DNA from: Chryseobacterium echinoideorum
Lineage (GTDB): Bacteria > Bacteroidota > Bacteroidia > Flavobacteriales > Weeksellaceae
DNA: 64,000 nucleotides
Reading direction: 5' to 3'
Assembly: GCF_007474535.1 (NCBI RefSeq)
Contig: NZ_VKNW01000009.1
Location: forward strand, 124,001-188,000
Position numbers and translations under genes: made by a program. Each line of letters starts with the position of its first letter. Position 1 is the stretch's first letter. Positions 55,729 to 63,934 of this stretch are shown one piece after another. The notes beneath the pieces were generated by a model that made no database searches, was not told the DNA's origin, and worked only from the letters and a program-made list of their open reading frames with translations.

Positions 55729-57570
55729 ATGAAAAAATCAGTAGCAATTCTGTTTGCATTTATTATTACGCACTTTCAGGCTCAGCAGGGAGCATATTAT
55801 CAGCAATATGCAAAATATAAAATGGATATTGATGTAAATGCTGAAAAATTTACTTACACAGGCAATCAGACTTTAGAATACACCAACAATTCTCCGGACG
55901 AATTAAAAGTCGTTTATTTTCATTTATATTGGAATGCTTTTAAGCCTAATTCGATGATGGATCAAAGAGTTGCCGGACAAGGTAAAAATGGTGACGGGAG
56001 ATTGCAGAAAGACGGAATTTCGAGACTGGCTTCTATTCCTAAAGATCAGGAAGGCTCACAAAATATTCACTGGATCAGGCAAAACGGAAAAGAACTCAAG
56101 TTTGAAGTTCAGGAAACCGTTATGAAAGTATATTTGGCAGAACCAATTAAACCTAATTCAAAAACTACTTTCACCATGAATTGGGATGCCGTGATTCCTC
56201 AGCAGATCAGAAGAAGCGGGAGAAATAACAAGGAAGGTATTGATATGACGATGACGCAATGGTATCCTAAAATTTCTGAATACGATTACGATGGATGGGC
56301 AGCTTTCGATTATGTCGGAAGAGAATTTCATGCGCCGTTTGCAGATTTTGATGTAACGATTAAGATTAATAAAGATTATGTAGTAGGAGCGGGCGGAACA
56401 CTTTTGAATCCGTCTGAAGTGAAAGGATATGAAGCTTCTGCAAAAATTAAAGCAGACAAAAACAAAGCAACCTGGAAGTGGACAGCCAAAAATATGCTCG
56501 ATTTTGCCTGGGCTGCGGATAAAGATTATTCAGTAGAAAGTTTTGAGGTTCCACAAGGTCCGAAAGTCTATTTTGTATATCAGAAAAATGATAAAACAAA
56601 ATACTGGGCTGAAGCGAAACCTTATATTTCAAAATATTTCCAGATCATGAACAGCAGATTCGGGAAATATGCTTATCCTTCCTATGCATTTATTCAGGGG
56701 GGCGATGGCGGAATGGAATACGGAATGTGTACCATGATTCTCGGAGAAGCCGAAAGTCTGGAAGATTTGATGGGATTAATGATTCACGAAGGTTCACACT
56801 CTTGGTATCAGCAGATGCTGGCTACCAATGAGCCGATGCGACCTTGGATGGATGAAGGTTTTACGAGTTATGCAGAAAGCATTGTAATGAATGAATTGTT
56901 TCCGCCAAAAGATAACCGGCCGAATGCTTTTGTTGAAAAACTGAATGCCTACAGAAATATCGTGAAAAGAGGAATTGAAGAACCTGCAATTTGGCTGGGA
57001 GATCATCATGATAACGGAACAGCTTACAGCTTTGCAAGTTATGTGAAAGGCGAATTGTATCTGGTACAGTTGGGGTATATCGTAGGAGAAGAAAATTTAG
57101 CCAAAATCATGACGGAGTATTTTAAAGAATGGAGCATGAAGCACCCTTCTGACAGAGATTTTCTTCATATTGCGCAGAAAATTTCCGGGATGGATCTGAA
57201 ATGGTTTCATCACTACTGGATCAACACCATAAAAACCATCGACTACGGAATAAAGGATGTAAAATACGATGCAAAATCTACAATGATTACCTTGGTGAAT
57301 AAGAGTCAGATTCCGATGCCGATTGATTTCTCTGTGATTACAACAGATAATAAAATAGTGACTTACCAGATTCCATTAAATATGACCCGCACCTGGAAAA
57401 CAAAAGATGCTTTTGGTGATTTTACCACGTTGAATTACTGGCCCTGGACACAGAAAGAATATACACTCACAATTCCTTACCCTAAATCTCAGCTGAAAGT
57501 TTTGGGAATAGATTTCAGCCAGCGAATGGCAGATGTAAATCCCGAAGACAATTTTGTTGAGGTGAAATAA
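55729..57570 (+). CDS. M1 family metallopeptidase, secreted
   Basis: A 613-residue exported aminopeptidase-like protein: signal peptide MKKSVAILFAFIITHFQA then QQG. The N-terminal beta domain (ANQ-type NNSPDELKVVYFHLYWNAF) is followed by the gluzincin catalytic region: GGDGGMEYGMCTMILGEAES near residue 325, the zinc motif HEGSHSW near 354, and DEGFTSYAES near 375 with the third ligand Glu. It should remove N-terminal residues from peptides outside the cytoplasm. Monocistronic, with a terminator directly after. Confidence 0.93.
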   Translation: MKKSVAILFAFIITHFQAQQGAYYQQYAKYKMDIDVNAEKFTYTGNQTLEYTNNSPDELKVVYFHLYWNAFKPNSMMDQRVAGQGKNGDGRLQKDGISRLASIPKDQEGSQNIHWIRQNGKELKFEVQETVMKVYLAEPIKPNSKTTFTMNWDAVIPQQIRRSGRNNKEGIDMTMTQWYPKISEYDYDGWAAFDYVGREFHAPFADFDVTIKINKDYVVGAGGTLLNPSEVKGYEASAKIKADKNKATWKWTAKNMLDFAWAADKDYSVESFEVPQGPKVYFVYQKNDKTKYWAEAKPYISKYFQIMNSRFGKYAYPSYAFIQGGDGGMEYGMCTMILGEAESLEDLMGLMIHEGSHSWYQQMLATNEPMRPWMDEGFTSYAESIVMNELFPPKDNRPNAFVEKLNAYRNIVKRGIEEPAIWLGDHHDNGTAYSFASYVKGELYLVQLGYIVGEENLAKIMTEYFKEWSMKHPSDRDFLHIAQKISGMDLKWFHHYWINTIKTIDYGIKDVKYDAKSTMITLVNKSQIPMPIDFSVITTDNKIVTYQIPLNMTRTWKTKDAFGDFTTLNYWPWTQKEYTLTIPYPKSQLKVLGIDFSQRMADVNPEDNFVEVK

Positions 57571-57577
57571 CTTACTA

Positions 57578-57613
57578 AAAAATCCCCGAAGATGTTCTTT
57601 GGGGATTATTTTT
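57578..57613. terminator. Terminator shared by the M1 peptidase and the XRE regulator
   Basis: AATCCCC and GGGGATT stem with a partly paired 13-nt inner loop, with A-run before and T-run after, between convergent genes. Confidence 0.75.
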
Positions 57614-58011
57614 TATCGTTTTTCGAGCTCTTCTATTCTCTTTTTCAGAAGTTCTATTTCTGTATCTTTTTGCCGGTTTTCTTTTTTGAGCATTTCTATC
57701 AGCTCTTTCTGGTTTTCTAAAAGAAATTCGGGAATATTACAATAAAAAGTACCTCCAACATTTCCAAATGAACTGTTTGTTACAGTATTTTCAAAATAGT
57801 TGTTAGTGTATTTATTTTCATCAGTTTCTTTTATTTCTTCCACCTCAGTTTCCAAAAGTTTTGAGATTCTTTCCCATTCTTCTTCCGAGATTTCTACTTC
57901 TCCTTTCTCTTTACGGCTGTATTGGGTCTGGCTGATGTTCAGGTATTCTGCCAGATCTTTTTGGGTAAAATCTTTTTCGTTTCTCTTTTTTATTAACTTT
58001 TCCTTTACCAT
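57613..58011 (-). CDS. XRE-family HTH regulator with C-terminal coiled coil
   Basis: A 132-residue DNA-binding protein. The XRE helix-turn-helix is at residues 3-60 (KRNEKDFTQKDLAEYLNISQTQYSRKEKGEVEIS). The C-terminal 40 residues (ENQKELIEMLKKENRQKDTEIELLKKRIEELEKR region) form a leucine-rich coiled coil for dimerisation. It is divergent from the large lipoprotein gene at 58134, with 122 nt between the starts, so it may regulate itself and the accessory island; this is inference from position only. Confidence 0.85.
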   Translation of the reverse strand: MVKEKLIKKRNEKDFTQKDLAEYLNISQTQYSRKEKGEVEISEEEWERISKLLETEVEEIKETDENKYTNNYFENTVTNSSFGNVGGTFYCNIPEFLLENQKELIEMLKKENRQKDTEIELLKKRIEELEKR

Positions 58012-58133
58012 AAAGCATTTTTTACAAATGTAAAAATTATTCGACTAAAACCGAATATACCCGAATAAAAAATATCGCAGTATTTTGAGAAATTTATTTT
58101 AATATTGTATCTGTAATATTAAAATAAAAACCC

Positions 58134-59930
58134 ATGATGAGAAAAATCAGTTTCCTGATGCTTTTTGCATTATTATTTTTAGTTCTCAGTTGCAGAACGG
58201 AATCTTTCAATCAGGAAGACCCTAAAATTCAAGATTATTCTAATTCTATTCTTAAAGTGAGCCTGGAAGAAGTTCTATCCAAGACTTCCAAATTCGACAA
58301 AGAAATTACCCATGACCTCAGTACTTTCACGTGGGAAAAAAGGTTAGAAAACAAAAATACAGAAAAAAATACTGAAGACAACAACTATTATTTCAACACC
58401 GACGACATCCAAAAAATTACTGCAGAGAATGCAACGTATTACACCATTCCTGCGATAAGTAAAACCGATGAGAGAGAAGATATTCTGCATTCTCTTTCTT
58501 TAAGAATTTCGGATGAGGGGTTGCAATCCCGAATGGTTACAGTGCAGCTGAAAGATGACGAAAGTCTTGAAATAGTTTCTTCTGTACCCTATAACTATGA
58601 TCCTCAATCTGTCACTGCTAGAGAAGATGCAGAATGTACTACTTATTTAATCACGGGTCCGTGTTCCTGTCACGAGACTCACGCAGCAGGCGGTTGCACC
58701 CACCCTATCCAGATCATGCTTACCCAGTGTGGTACAGGTTCTGGTTCAGGAACAGTCACTTCCGGCTCTACCTATTATACAGGAACTCCTACGGCTAATT
58801 TCCCGAGCAACTCTTCAGGAACTTATGTGTACAGCACTGCAGATCAGGTTTACAATTCCCTAAGAATAAAGCTGAAACCAGATTATTTTCTAACCAATAT
58901 CCAGAAGTTTAAAATTTTAGAATCGCCACATCTTGCTTCCCAGATTGTTACTTTTTTAAATCAGAATCCCCAACATAAAGCTGCTGCTATTTCTTTCATC
59001 AACAGTATCGGGCCCATATCTACGGCTCAGGAAATGCAGACTGCTATTAGCAATTACATCAATGGTTTTAATTTCAATTCGGGTTTGTCTTCTGCACAAA
59101 ACACCTGGAAGGCACAAAACCCGGCTTTGTTTGACAAGATTCTCGCTTATATTCTGCTGGATTACCCAAACAGAAAAGATTTTGGATATTGGGGAATTAA
59201 TTTTTTAATTCAGAATCCTACAACGACTTGGGAAGAGTTTCAAAATTGGTTTATTGACGGTAATTTAGATTACCAAAATATTGCTGATGTCGAATTTGCA
59301 AAAGATTTATCTTTGTTATCTTATGATTTGGTAATTGCGAATCAAAACGGCACATTAAATCAATTGCAGACAAGTTGGCCAAATTGGCAAAAAGTTAAAC
59401 AAAAAATAAAAAGCTCAATAGCCCAAGGGGTACATCAAACAGCAAAAGTTGTAAAAACCTTTTACGACGAAGTAAGTAGCAACCCATATACTAACAATAC
59501 TGGAACTAGAGTTTTGCTAAATATATTTATTGATGAGCTTAGAAATGAAATAAAACAGACAACGAATATGAATAAAGACACCATGAATTGGCAAGATCTA
59601 TTTAATATCTGGCTGTTTGAGTTGATGCCAAATCCTAACAGTAGCATCAATTTTACATGGAGTTCCAATGTGATAAATGGAAATACGCTATATAATGCAA
59701 ATACGAATGCAGTATACAAGTTTCCTAAAGGAAACCCGGATATGATGAATGATATTAAAAGTGGCTTAAACAACGGAACATTAAATGTTGGAAATAGTAT
59801 GTCGAAATATTTTGGTATAACTTTACACAATATTATGCAACACTTTCCAATAATAACGTTGGTATACAAATGCTTGGGTCTTATGATACTAAAGCAACTG
59901 TTGTTTCTAAATCTGGAAATGCTGCGGTAA
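58134..59930 (+). CDS. Large lipoprotein, candidate polymorphic-toxin-like effector (frameshifted near 59850)
   Basis: A predicted lipoprotein (lipobox LVLSC near residue 20). A Cys/His-rich segment (CTTYLITGPCSCHETHAAGGC) is near residue 164, then a Gly/Ser/Thr-rich linker (near residue 205), then an alpha-helical region with repeat-like motifs (FLNQNPQHKAAAISFINSI, LIQNPTTTWEEFQNWFIDG), then a region rich in Asn/Ser. The frame ends at 59930 with unnatural residues (LGLMILKQLLFLNLEMLR), while the +2 frame continues with plausible protein to 60097. One base is probably missing in AATAATAAC near 59850. No toxin domain was recognised. Divergent from an XRE regulator, it heads the accessory island. 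Confidence 0.6.
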   Translation: MMRKISFLMLFALLFLVLSCRTESFNQEDPKIQDYSNSILKVSLEEVLSKTSKFDKEITHDLSTFTWEKRLENKNTEKNTEDNNYYFNTDDIQKITAENATYYTIPAISKTDEREDILHSLSLRISDEGLQSRMVTVQLKDDESLEIVSSVPYNYDPQSVTAREDAECTTYLITGPCSCHETHAAGGCTHPIQIMLTQCGTGSGSGTVTSGSTYYTGTPTANFPSNSSGTYVYSTADQVYNSLRIKLKPDYFLTNIQKFKILESPHLASQIVTFLNQNPQHKAAAISFINSIGPISTAQEMQTAISNYINGFNFNSGLSSAQNTWKAQNPALFDKILAYILLDYPNRKDFGYWGINFLIQNPTTTWEEFQNWFIDGNLDYQNIADVEFAKDLSLLSYDLVIANQNGTLNQLQTSWPNWQKVKQKIKSSIAQGVHQTAKVVKTFYDEVSSNPYTNNTGTRVLLNIFIDELRNEIKQTTNMNKDTMNWQDLFNIWLFELMPNPNSSINFTWSSNVINGNTLYNANTNAVYKFPKGNPDMMNDIKSGLNNGTLNVGNSMSKYFGITLHNIMQHFPIITLVYKCLGLMILKQLLFLNLEMLR

Positions 59931-60097
59931 TCAGATTTTTCATCAAAAATACTTTAGGGTGGGATTCGGCAACTAGATTTGTTCAGAACGGATCAAAAAC
60001 AATAGGAATTGTTCCAAACAAAGAGATAGGAGAAGGGCTTCACTTAGGAGGTAATTTAATTAATACATTTACATGGGAAGAAATAATAACATATTAA
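59852..60097 (+). pseudogene. C-terminal module of the large lipoprotein, out of frame
   Basis: This frame reads NNNVGIQMLGSYDTKATVV and then ends in EGLHLGGNLINTFTWEEIITY. It continues the upstream lipoprotein after a one-base loss. Its last 25 bases (60073-60097) overlap the start of the next lipoprotein gene. The end motif recurs at 60559-60618 as VHLVGNLLNTYTWDEIVIF, so it is a mobile or duplicated C-terminal tip. Confidence 0.65.
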
Positions 60098-60279
60098 TAT
60101 TTTTATTATCAATTATTGTCATTTCTTGTTTTAGTGATAATAAGAAAGAATATACAAATGTATACTGGGTACCAAAAACTAAAGAGTTTACAGGGACTTA
60201 CCTTTTAGATAGAGAGTTTCATGAAAAAGATAAATTACCAAATGATTCAATAGTTTTAACTTTAAATGAAAACGGATGA
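60073..60279 (+). CDS. Small lipoprotein LP1, 5' part (candidate immunity protein; frameshifted)
   Basis: It begins with MGRNNNILIFLLSIIVISC (lipobox VISC at residue 19), then a soluble domain. The frame stops at the TGA at 60277-60279, but if the T at 60277 is skipped the protein reads on through NGEFIPYAEGKWNLVKN and to 60556, making about 160 residues. The ATG lies inside the end of the large lipoprotein gene (25-nt overlap). I infer a cognate immunity-like partner; no known domain was recognised. Confidence 0.6.
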   Translation: MGRNNNILIFLLSIIVISCFSDNKKEYTNVYWVPKTKEFTGTYLLDREFHEKDKLPNDSIVLTLNENG

Positions 60280-60556
60280 ATTCATTCCTTATGCAGAAGG
60301 GAAATGGAATTTAGTTAAGAATCCTATTAGTTCAAAAGAAAATGAATACTCAACATCAATAATCTTGAAATATACTGGAAAATATGATAAGTATAATAAA
60401 ATAGACAAATATTTAAATGTAAATAACAAATTTTTACAAGTACAAGAAATGCAGATGAAAATTAGTGACAGTAGTTTTATATTTTGTTTTTTTACAGGCG
60501 ATCCTGATCATAATCAATATAGATTTTATTTTAATCAGATAAAAAAGTATAATTAA
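60266..60556 (+). pseudogene. Small lipoprotein LP1, 3' part (out of frame)
   Basis: This frame is the natural continuation of LP1 after the one-base insertion: EFIPYAEGKWNLVKNPISSK to YRFYFNQIKKYN. The start codon at 60266 is only the track of the shifted frame. The segment is rich in aromatic residues and Lys/Asn and looks like a beta-rich soluble domain. Confidence 0.6.
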
Positions 60557-60558
60557 GG

Positions 60559-60618
60559 GTTCACTTGGTAGGTAATTTATTAAATACTTATACATGGGAC
60601 GAAATTGTAATATTTTAA
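60559..60618 (+). pseudogene. Displaced C-terminal tip of a large-lipoprotein paralogue
   Basis: Nineteen codons reading VHLVGNLLNTYTWDEIVIF and a stop, closely matching the tip LHLGGNLINTFTWEEIITY of the large lipoprotein. It has no start codon and no body, and it overlaps the LP2 start by the same 25 nt by which the intact tip overlaps LP1. I infer a displaced module left by duplication or recombination. Confidence 0.7.
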
Positions 60619-61070
60619 TAGCATTTTTAACTCTATTTTTAATTCATTGTAAAGATCAGGAAGAATATCCAGATAGTCTTCCTGATTATCATATCCCCTT
60701 ACAAGAGGCTGTTGGAGAGTACATTTATGTTCCTAATCAAGCTTTAGAATATGGAAGAGATGATTTCAAATATCTTAATCTCGAAAAAGGGGACACTCTA
60801 AAATTAGAAATAAGAAGTGATTCAACATTTACATTTAATTATTTTTATCATGATAAAGCAATCAAAACAAAAAATTTCACAAATAAATTTACAGTGTACC
60901 CAACTTCAAAGGATATGCTAATTTTCAAAAAGTATCCTGATGGATCAGCCTACATAGGAGGAACAAGTGGCTTTAAAAAAGGGAAAAAAATTTATTTTTA
61001 TCTCCGATTAAGACAACCGAATGATAAATATGAGTATGAGTACCCTCTTTATTTTGAAAAAGTGAAGTAA
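60594..61070 (+). CDS. Small lipoprotein LP2 (candidate immunity protein)
   Basis: A 158-residue predicted lipoprotein: MGRNCNILIAFLTLFLIHC with lipobox LIHC at residue 19, then a soluble domain rich in beta-strand residues (EAVGEYIYVPNQALEYGRDD, SDSTFTFNYFYHDK). Its leader starts with the same MGRN as LP1 because both start codons lie in duplicated tip sequence, and both proteins have about 160 residues and a similar pattern. The bodies differ, as expected for immunity proteins matched to different toxins. Function unproven. Confidence 0.7.
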   Translation: MGRNCNILIAFLTLFLIHCKDQEEYPDSLPDYHIPLQEAVGEYIYVPNQALEYGRDDFKYLNLEKGDTLKLEIRSDSTFTFNYFYHDKAIKTKNFTNKFTVYPTSKDMLIFKKYPDGSAYIGGTSGFKKGKKIYFYLRLRQPNDKYEYEYPLYFEKVK

Positions 61071-61072
61071 TA

Positions 61073-61156
61073 ATGATTTTCGATGCTTTACTCATAATAA
61101 TTATCATCTTATTCATTTGTTTCGGTTTGATTGTAGCGTTTTGCAATAACTTCTAA
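61073..61156 (+). CDS. Tiny membrane-peptide frame
   Basis: A 27-residue frame, almost all hydrophobic (ALLIIIIILFICFGLIVAF), starting 2 nt after the LP2 stop. It could be a small toxic-type or leader peptide, or just AT-rich chance sequence; no ribosome site is clear. Confidence 0.25.
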   Translation: MIFDALLIIIIILFICFGLIVAFCNNF

Positions 61157-61204
61157 TGCATCATTTGTGACAAAAAACAAGAAGGGAACAAAAGAATCTG
61201 GTTG

Positions 61205-61355
61205 TAGCCAAGCCATTTATTTTTAAATAAGTGACTTCATAACGAAAGAGAAAAAATCTACTAAAAAGCATAAGAAAATGAGAAGAAATTCACGCTAACT
61301 TTTTTATTCCTCATAGGATTGAGTATACACGCTCAATCCTATAAACTCTAATTAA
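61205..61355 (+). repeat. Dispersed gene-start repeat, copy 1 (most degenerate)
   Basis: Sequence starting AGCCAAGCCATTTA and running through CATAAGAAAATGAGAAGAAA to a decayed signal-peptide region matching copies at 62537 and 63241. The ATG at 61278 leads to a stop after 6 codons. It is a broken start of the same gene family as 63313-63934. Confidence 0.65.
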
Positions 61356-61361
61356 AGTAGC

Positions 61362-61781
61362 ATGGTAGACAGAATAATATTTCATTTAAAAAATACTGTA
61401 ATACTCATTGGTAATATGTATATATTTTTAATTGTAAAAAATATATTGCAAATAATATTCGGTTTACTGACCTCGTTTACAGACGTAGAAGTCTACACAA
61501 TATATAATATCAAACAAAGTACATTTTCATTAGCAATTGTTATTTTTTATGACTTCTTTGCTTTTGTAATTATGATTTATATATGGGCTTTTTTGCTTTT
61601 ATATCTTATTATTTTAGAGTATAAAAATAAAATGTGGATACATATATTATATTCTGTTATAATTTATCTGCTGGCAATTTTTATTTTTAATAAAGGAGAA
61701 ATAAATGACTTTTTTATAATGATCAGTATTTTATTAGGAATATTAAATTGGTACTTATTCAAAAAATGGATAATTCTTTAA
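61362..61781 (+). CDS. Membrane protein with four spans, unknown
   Basis: A 139-residue protein, almost wholly hydrophobic with about four spans (for example VILIGNMYIFLIV near residue 14, FAFVIMIYIWAFLLLYLIIL near 67, and ILYSVIIYLLAIFIF near 95). Codon use is very AT-rich. It overlaps the upstream non-coding part of the next gene by frame only; the secreted-protein gene starts 12 nt after its stop. Not recognised. Confidence 0.55.
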   Translation: MVDRIIFHLKNTVILIGNMYIFLIVKNILQIIFGLLTSFTDVEVYTIYNIKQSTFSLAIVIFYDFFAFVIMIYIWAFLLLYLIILEYKNKMWIHILYSVIIYLLAIFIFNKGEINDFFIMISILLGILNWYLFKKWIIL

Positions 61782-61792
61782 AACACAACATT

Positions 61793-62533
61793 ATGAGAAA
61801 AATTTTCGTATTGCTAATAATAAGCTTATCAACCTTTTTACACTCACAGATCTTTAAAGAACCATATTATTATGTGGGTTCAGATGAAATGCATGTCTAC
61901 AGACAAAGCAACGATACATTGTATAAATCTAACACATTTTCTTTACAACCGGTAAACATTAAAAAATACAATGCACATTATAAGATATGGGATATAATAG
62001 AAAACTCCCAAAACTTAATCGCCGTTAAACTGGAAAGTCTGGACAGTATTCCGTTAACCACAGATCCTTATCCTGAAGATCGTTTTAAATTGCTTCTTTA
62101 CAAAAAGATCAGTGAGAAAGAACTTTTGCTGATCAGAGATATTAATCACTTGAAGCAAGAGGAGATGACAACATATAATATTGATACGATTCAGACAAAA
62201 AACAGCTATGGAATGACTTTGTTTAGCCTTTCATACCTGAAACAATTATCTACACTAAAAAAAGTAAAGAGTAAAAAAGATGCAAATGCAATAAACAATG
62301 AACTTAATAATTCTAAATATACAAGATTTGCGGAAAGTTATGTAAAATTCAATAGATTATCTGATCCTTACGCTTCTATTTTATCGGCATCATTAATTAA
62401 TACAGCTTGTATAAATATTGGATATAGTCCTATTGGTGCAAGTTTCTCAATCAACATACTCAACACTGATAGGAGGCAGGAAGAAAAGGAAAAAATTATT
62501 GATGAACTTTATAAGATGATTTATGATAAATAG
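61793..62533 (+). CDS. Secreted protein, unknown
   Basis: A 246-residue exported protein: MRKIFVLLIISLSTFLHS then QIF, with start ATG 61793 chosen because the signal peptide begins there; the open frame from 61748 adds a hydrophilic tail. The soluble body is not recognised. It contains two aromatic-rich strands near residues 20-40 (YYYVGSDEMHVYRQSNDTLY). It follows the four-span protein by 12 nt, so both may be cotranscribed. Confidence 0.6.
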   Translation: MRKIFVLLIISLSTFLHSQIFKEPYYYVGSDEMHVYRQSNDTLYKSNTFSLQPVNIKKYNAHYKIWDIIENSQNLIAVKLESLDSIPLTTDPYPEDRFKLLLYKKISEKELLLIRDINHLKQEEMTTYNIDTIQTKNSYGMTLFSLSYLKQLSTLKKVKSKKDANAINNELNNSKYTRFAESYVKFNRLSDPYASILSASLINTACINIGYSPIGASFSINILNTDRRQEEKEKIIDELYKMIYDK

Positions 62534-62536
62534 CTA

Positions 62537-62678
62537 TAATAAAAAAATCATACTAACTTTTTTATTCCTTATAGGATTGGGCATACACGCTCAATCCTAT
62601 AAATCTATTAAACCTGTAAAAGTAGAAATAGTATTCAGAGAGATTTCCAACATGAATATATGCCACAAAAGAAAATAA
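62537..62678 (+). pseudogene. Dispersed gene-start repeat, copy 2 (truncated gene)
   Basis: In frame it reads KIILTFLFLIGLGIHAQSYK and then about 23 more residues to VFREISN, then a short tail and stop at 62676-62678. The ATG region seen in copies 1 and 3 is missing or degraded. It keeps the intact signal-peptide end (GIHAQ) that copy 3 lost, so it shows what copy 3 was before its deletion. Confidence 0.7.
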
Positions 62679-62729
62679 TATGAAATATAGAGAAGGAGAC
62701 TATTTGCGATACATTAAAATAAAAAATTG

Positions 62730-63215
62730 ATGTTATTTGTAGCTATTTTTATCATCATTCTATTATTGCTTACAGGCATCTTTTTCATATTCCTTTTGGT
62801 TATTTCCATTCGTGGTTTTATGAAAGGTGATAAAAGTGTTGGTTATTTTTTTCTAATTGTCTTTCTGGTCTTGACATTGTTGCTTGGGTACTTGTTAGTA
62901 ACACAAAAGGAAAATAAACAAAACCTTACACATCATGAAGCAAAAGAAATATTAAAAACAGAAAAGATTATTTTGAAAGATAGTATTTCTATTCTAAACT
63001 ATAAATACGACAATGATCTGTATTTCTATCGACTTCAATTTGATGTCAAGATATCAAACAATGATTATCAATTATACTCAAATAAAGAACTTAAAGATCA
63101 TATCATACAAGATTATACAAAGGAAGAAATTCAAATACATGACACGATCAAAATACATATCACAAATGATAAAATTTTGCACTTTTATAAGTGTCACTTT
63201 GATACAAATAATTAA
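62730..63215 (+). CDS. Membrane-anchored small protein, unknown
   Basis: A 161-residue protein with two N-terminal spans (residues 3-30 and 41-62) and a soluble C-terminal domain rich in Lys/Asp/Tyr (HHEAKEILKTEKIILKDSIS and on). ATG 62730 is chosen over a TTG codon just upstream. Not recognised. It lies between two copies of the dispersed repeat. Confidence 0.55.
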   Translation: MLFVAIFIIILLLLTGIFFIFLLVISIRGFMKGDKSVGYFFLIVFLVLTLLLGYLLVTQKENKQNLTHHEAKEILKTEKIILKDSISILNYKYDNDLYFYRLQFDVKISNNDYQLYSNKELKDHIIQDYTKEEIQIHDTIKIHITNDKILHFYKCHFDTNN

Positions 63216-63240
63216 AACAATTTTAATAGTTTCTGAGTTT

Positions 63241-63394
63241 TAGCCAAGCCATTTATCTTTAAATGATTGGCTTCATAGTGAAAGAGAAAAATCTACGGAA
63301 AAGCATAAGAAAATGAGAAGAAAAATCATACTAACTTTTTTATTCCTATAAACCTATTAAGCCTGCAAAAGGGGAAATAGTGTTTAGAGAGATT
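63241..63394 (+). repeat. Dispersed gene-start repeat, copy 3
   Basis: Begins with a hairpin AGCCAA...TTGGCT (63242-63272, with inner CATTTA/TAAATG arms), then CATAAGAAAATGAGAAGAAAAA and the signal-peptide region, joined to the 5' end of the gene at 63313-63934. The hairpin could be a terminator of the previous gene carried along by each copy. Confidence 0.65.
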
Positions 63395-63934
63395 TCCAAA
63401 ATTACCGACCGAAAAATTTTTGAGGAATCAATATATCTTTACGGAGAGAAATTTAAACAAGATATTGAAAAATCTTTTCAGAAAGATGAAGAATATGCAG
63501 GCAGAGAAAAAGAAATTGAGGGATGGGGTAGCGCATCAGCAGAAGCAATGAAATTAATCTACGTTGAAGATTCAACACAAATTCACTCATACAGTTTTGA
63601 AGATAATTTGCAGTCTTTCTCAAGTCATGTGATTCTTAATATCGCCGAAAACAAAGAAGAAACAAAAAAAATCAACGGTTATCAATGTTACAAAGTTGTT
63701 TATGAGTACAAAGAAGATGAGAAAAGCAACGATGAGGATTTTATGGATTTTGCAGGCAATGTTATTTACAAAAGAGAAATGTGGGTGACAGACGAAATAC
63801 AGTGCTTGTATCATCCTGTTGTATTTGAGAAGAGTATTTTAGAAAAATATTATCCTTTAGAAATTAAAGAAACCGATAATACCATTCACGGATTTGAAAC
63901 AAAATATATCCTTCAGAGTATTAATCTTCAATAG
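63313..63934 (+). pseudogene. Secreted GLPGLI/DUF4412-like protein with broken signal peptide
   Basis: The ATG at 63313 begins MRRKIILTFLFL, then a stop, because 29 bases between two TATA repeats (present in copy 2) are missing. The rest (from about 63365, GEIVFREISKITDRKIFEES) continues in another frame for about 190 residues and is intact, with a GLPGLI/DUF4412-like pattern (NGYQCYKVVYE near 63682, REMWVTDEIQCLYHP near 63775, FETKYILQSINLQ at the end). A GTG at 63380 would give a form without leader. It is probably a pseudogene or phase-variable gene. Confidence 0.62.

Noticed and set aside
59462..59869. 135-codon antisense frame in the large lipoprotein gene
   Set aside because: No ribosome site or family; a by-product of AT-rich coding sequence on the other strand.
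61205..63400. CRISPR-like array from the repeats of the accessory island
   Set aside because: Only three long, unequal and irregularly spaced copies; no short regular repeats and no cas genes.
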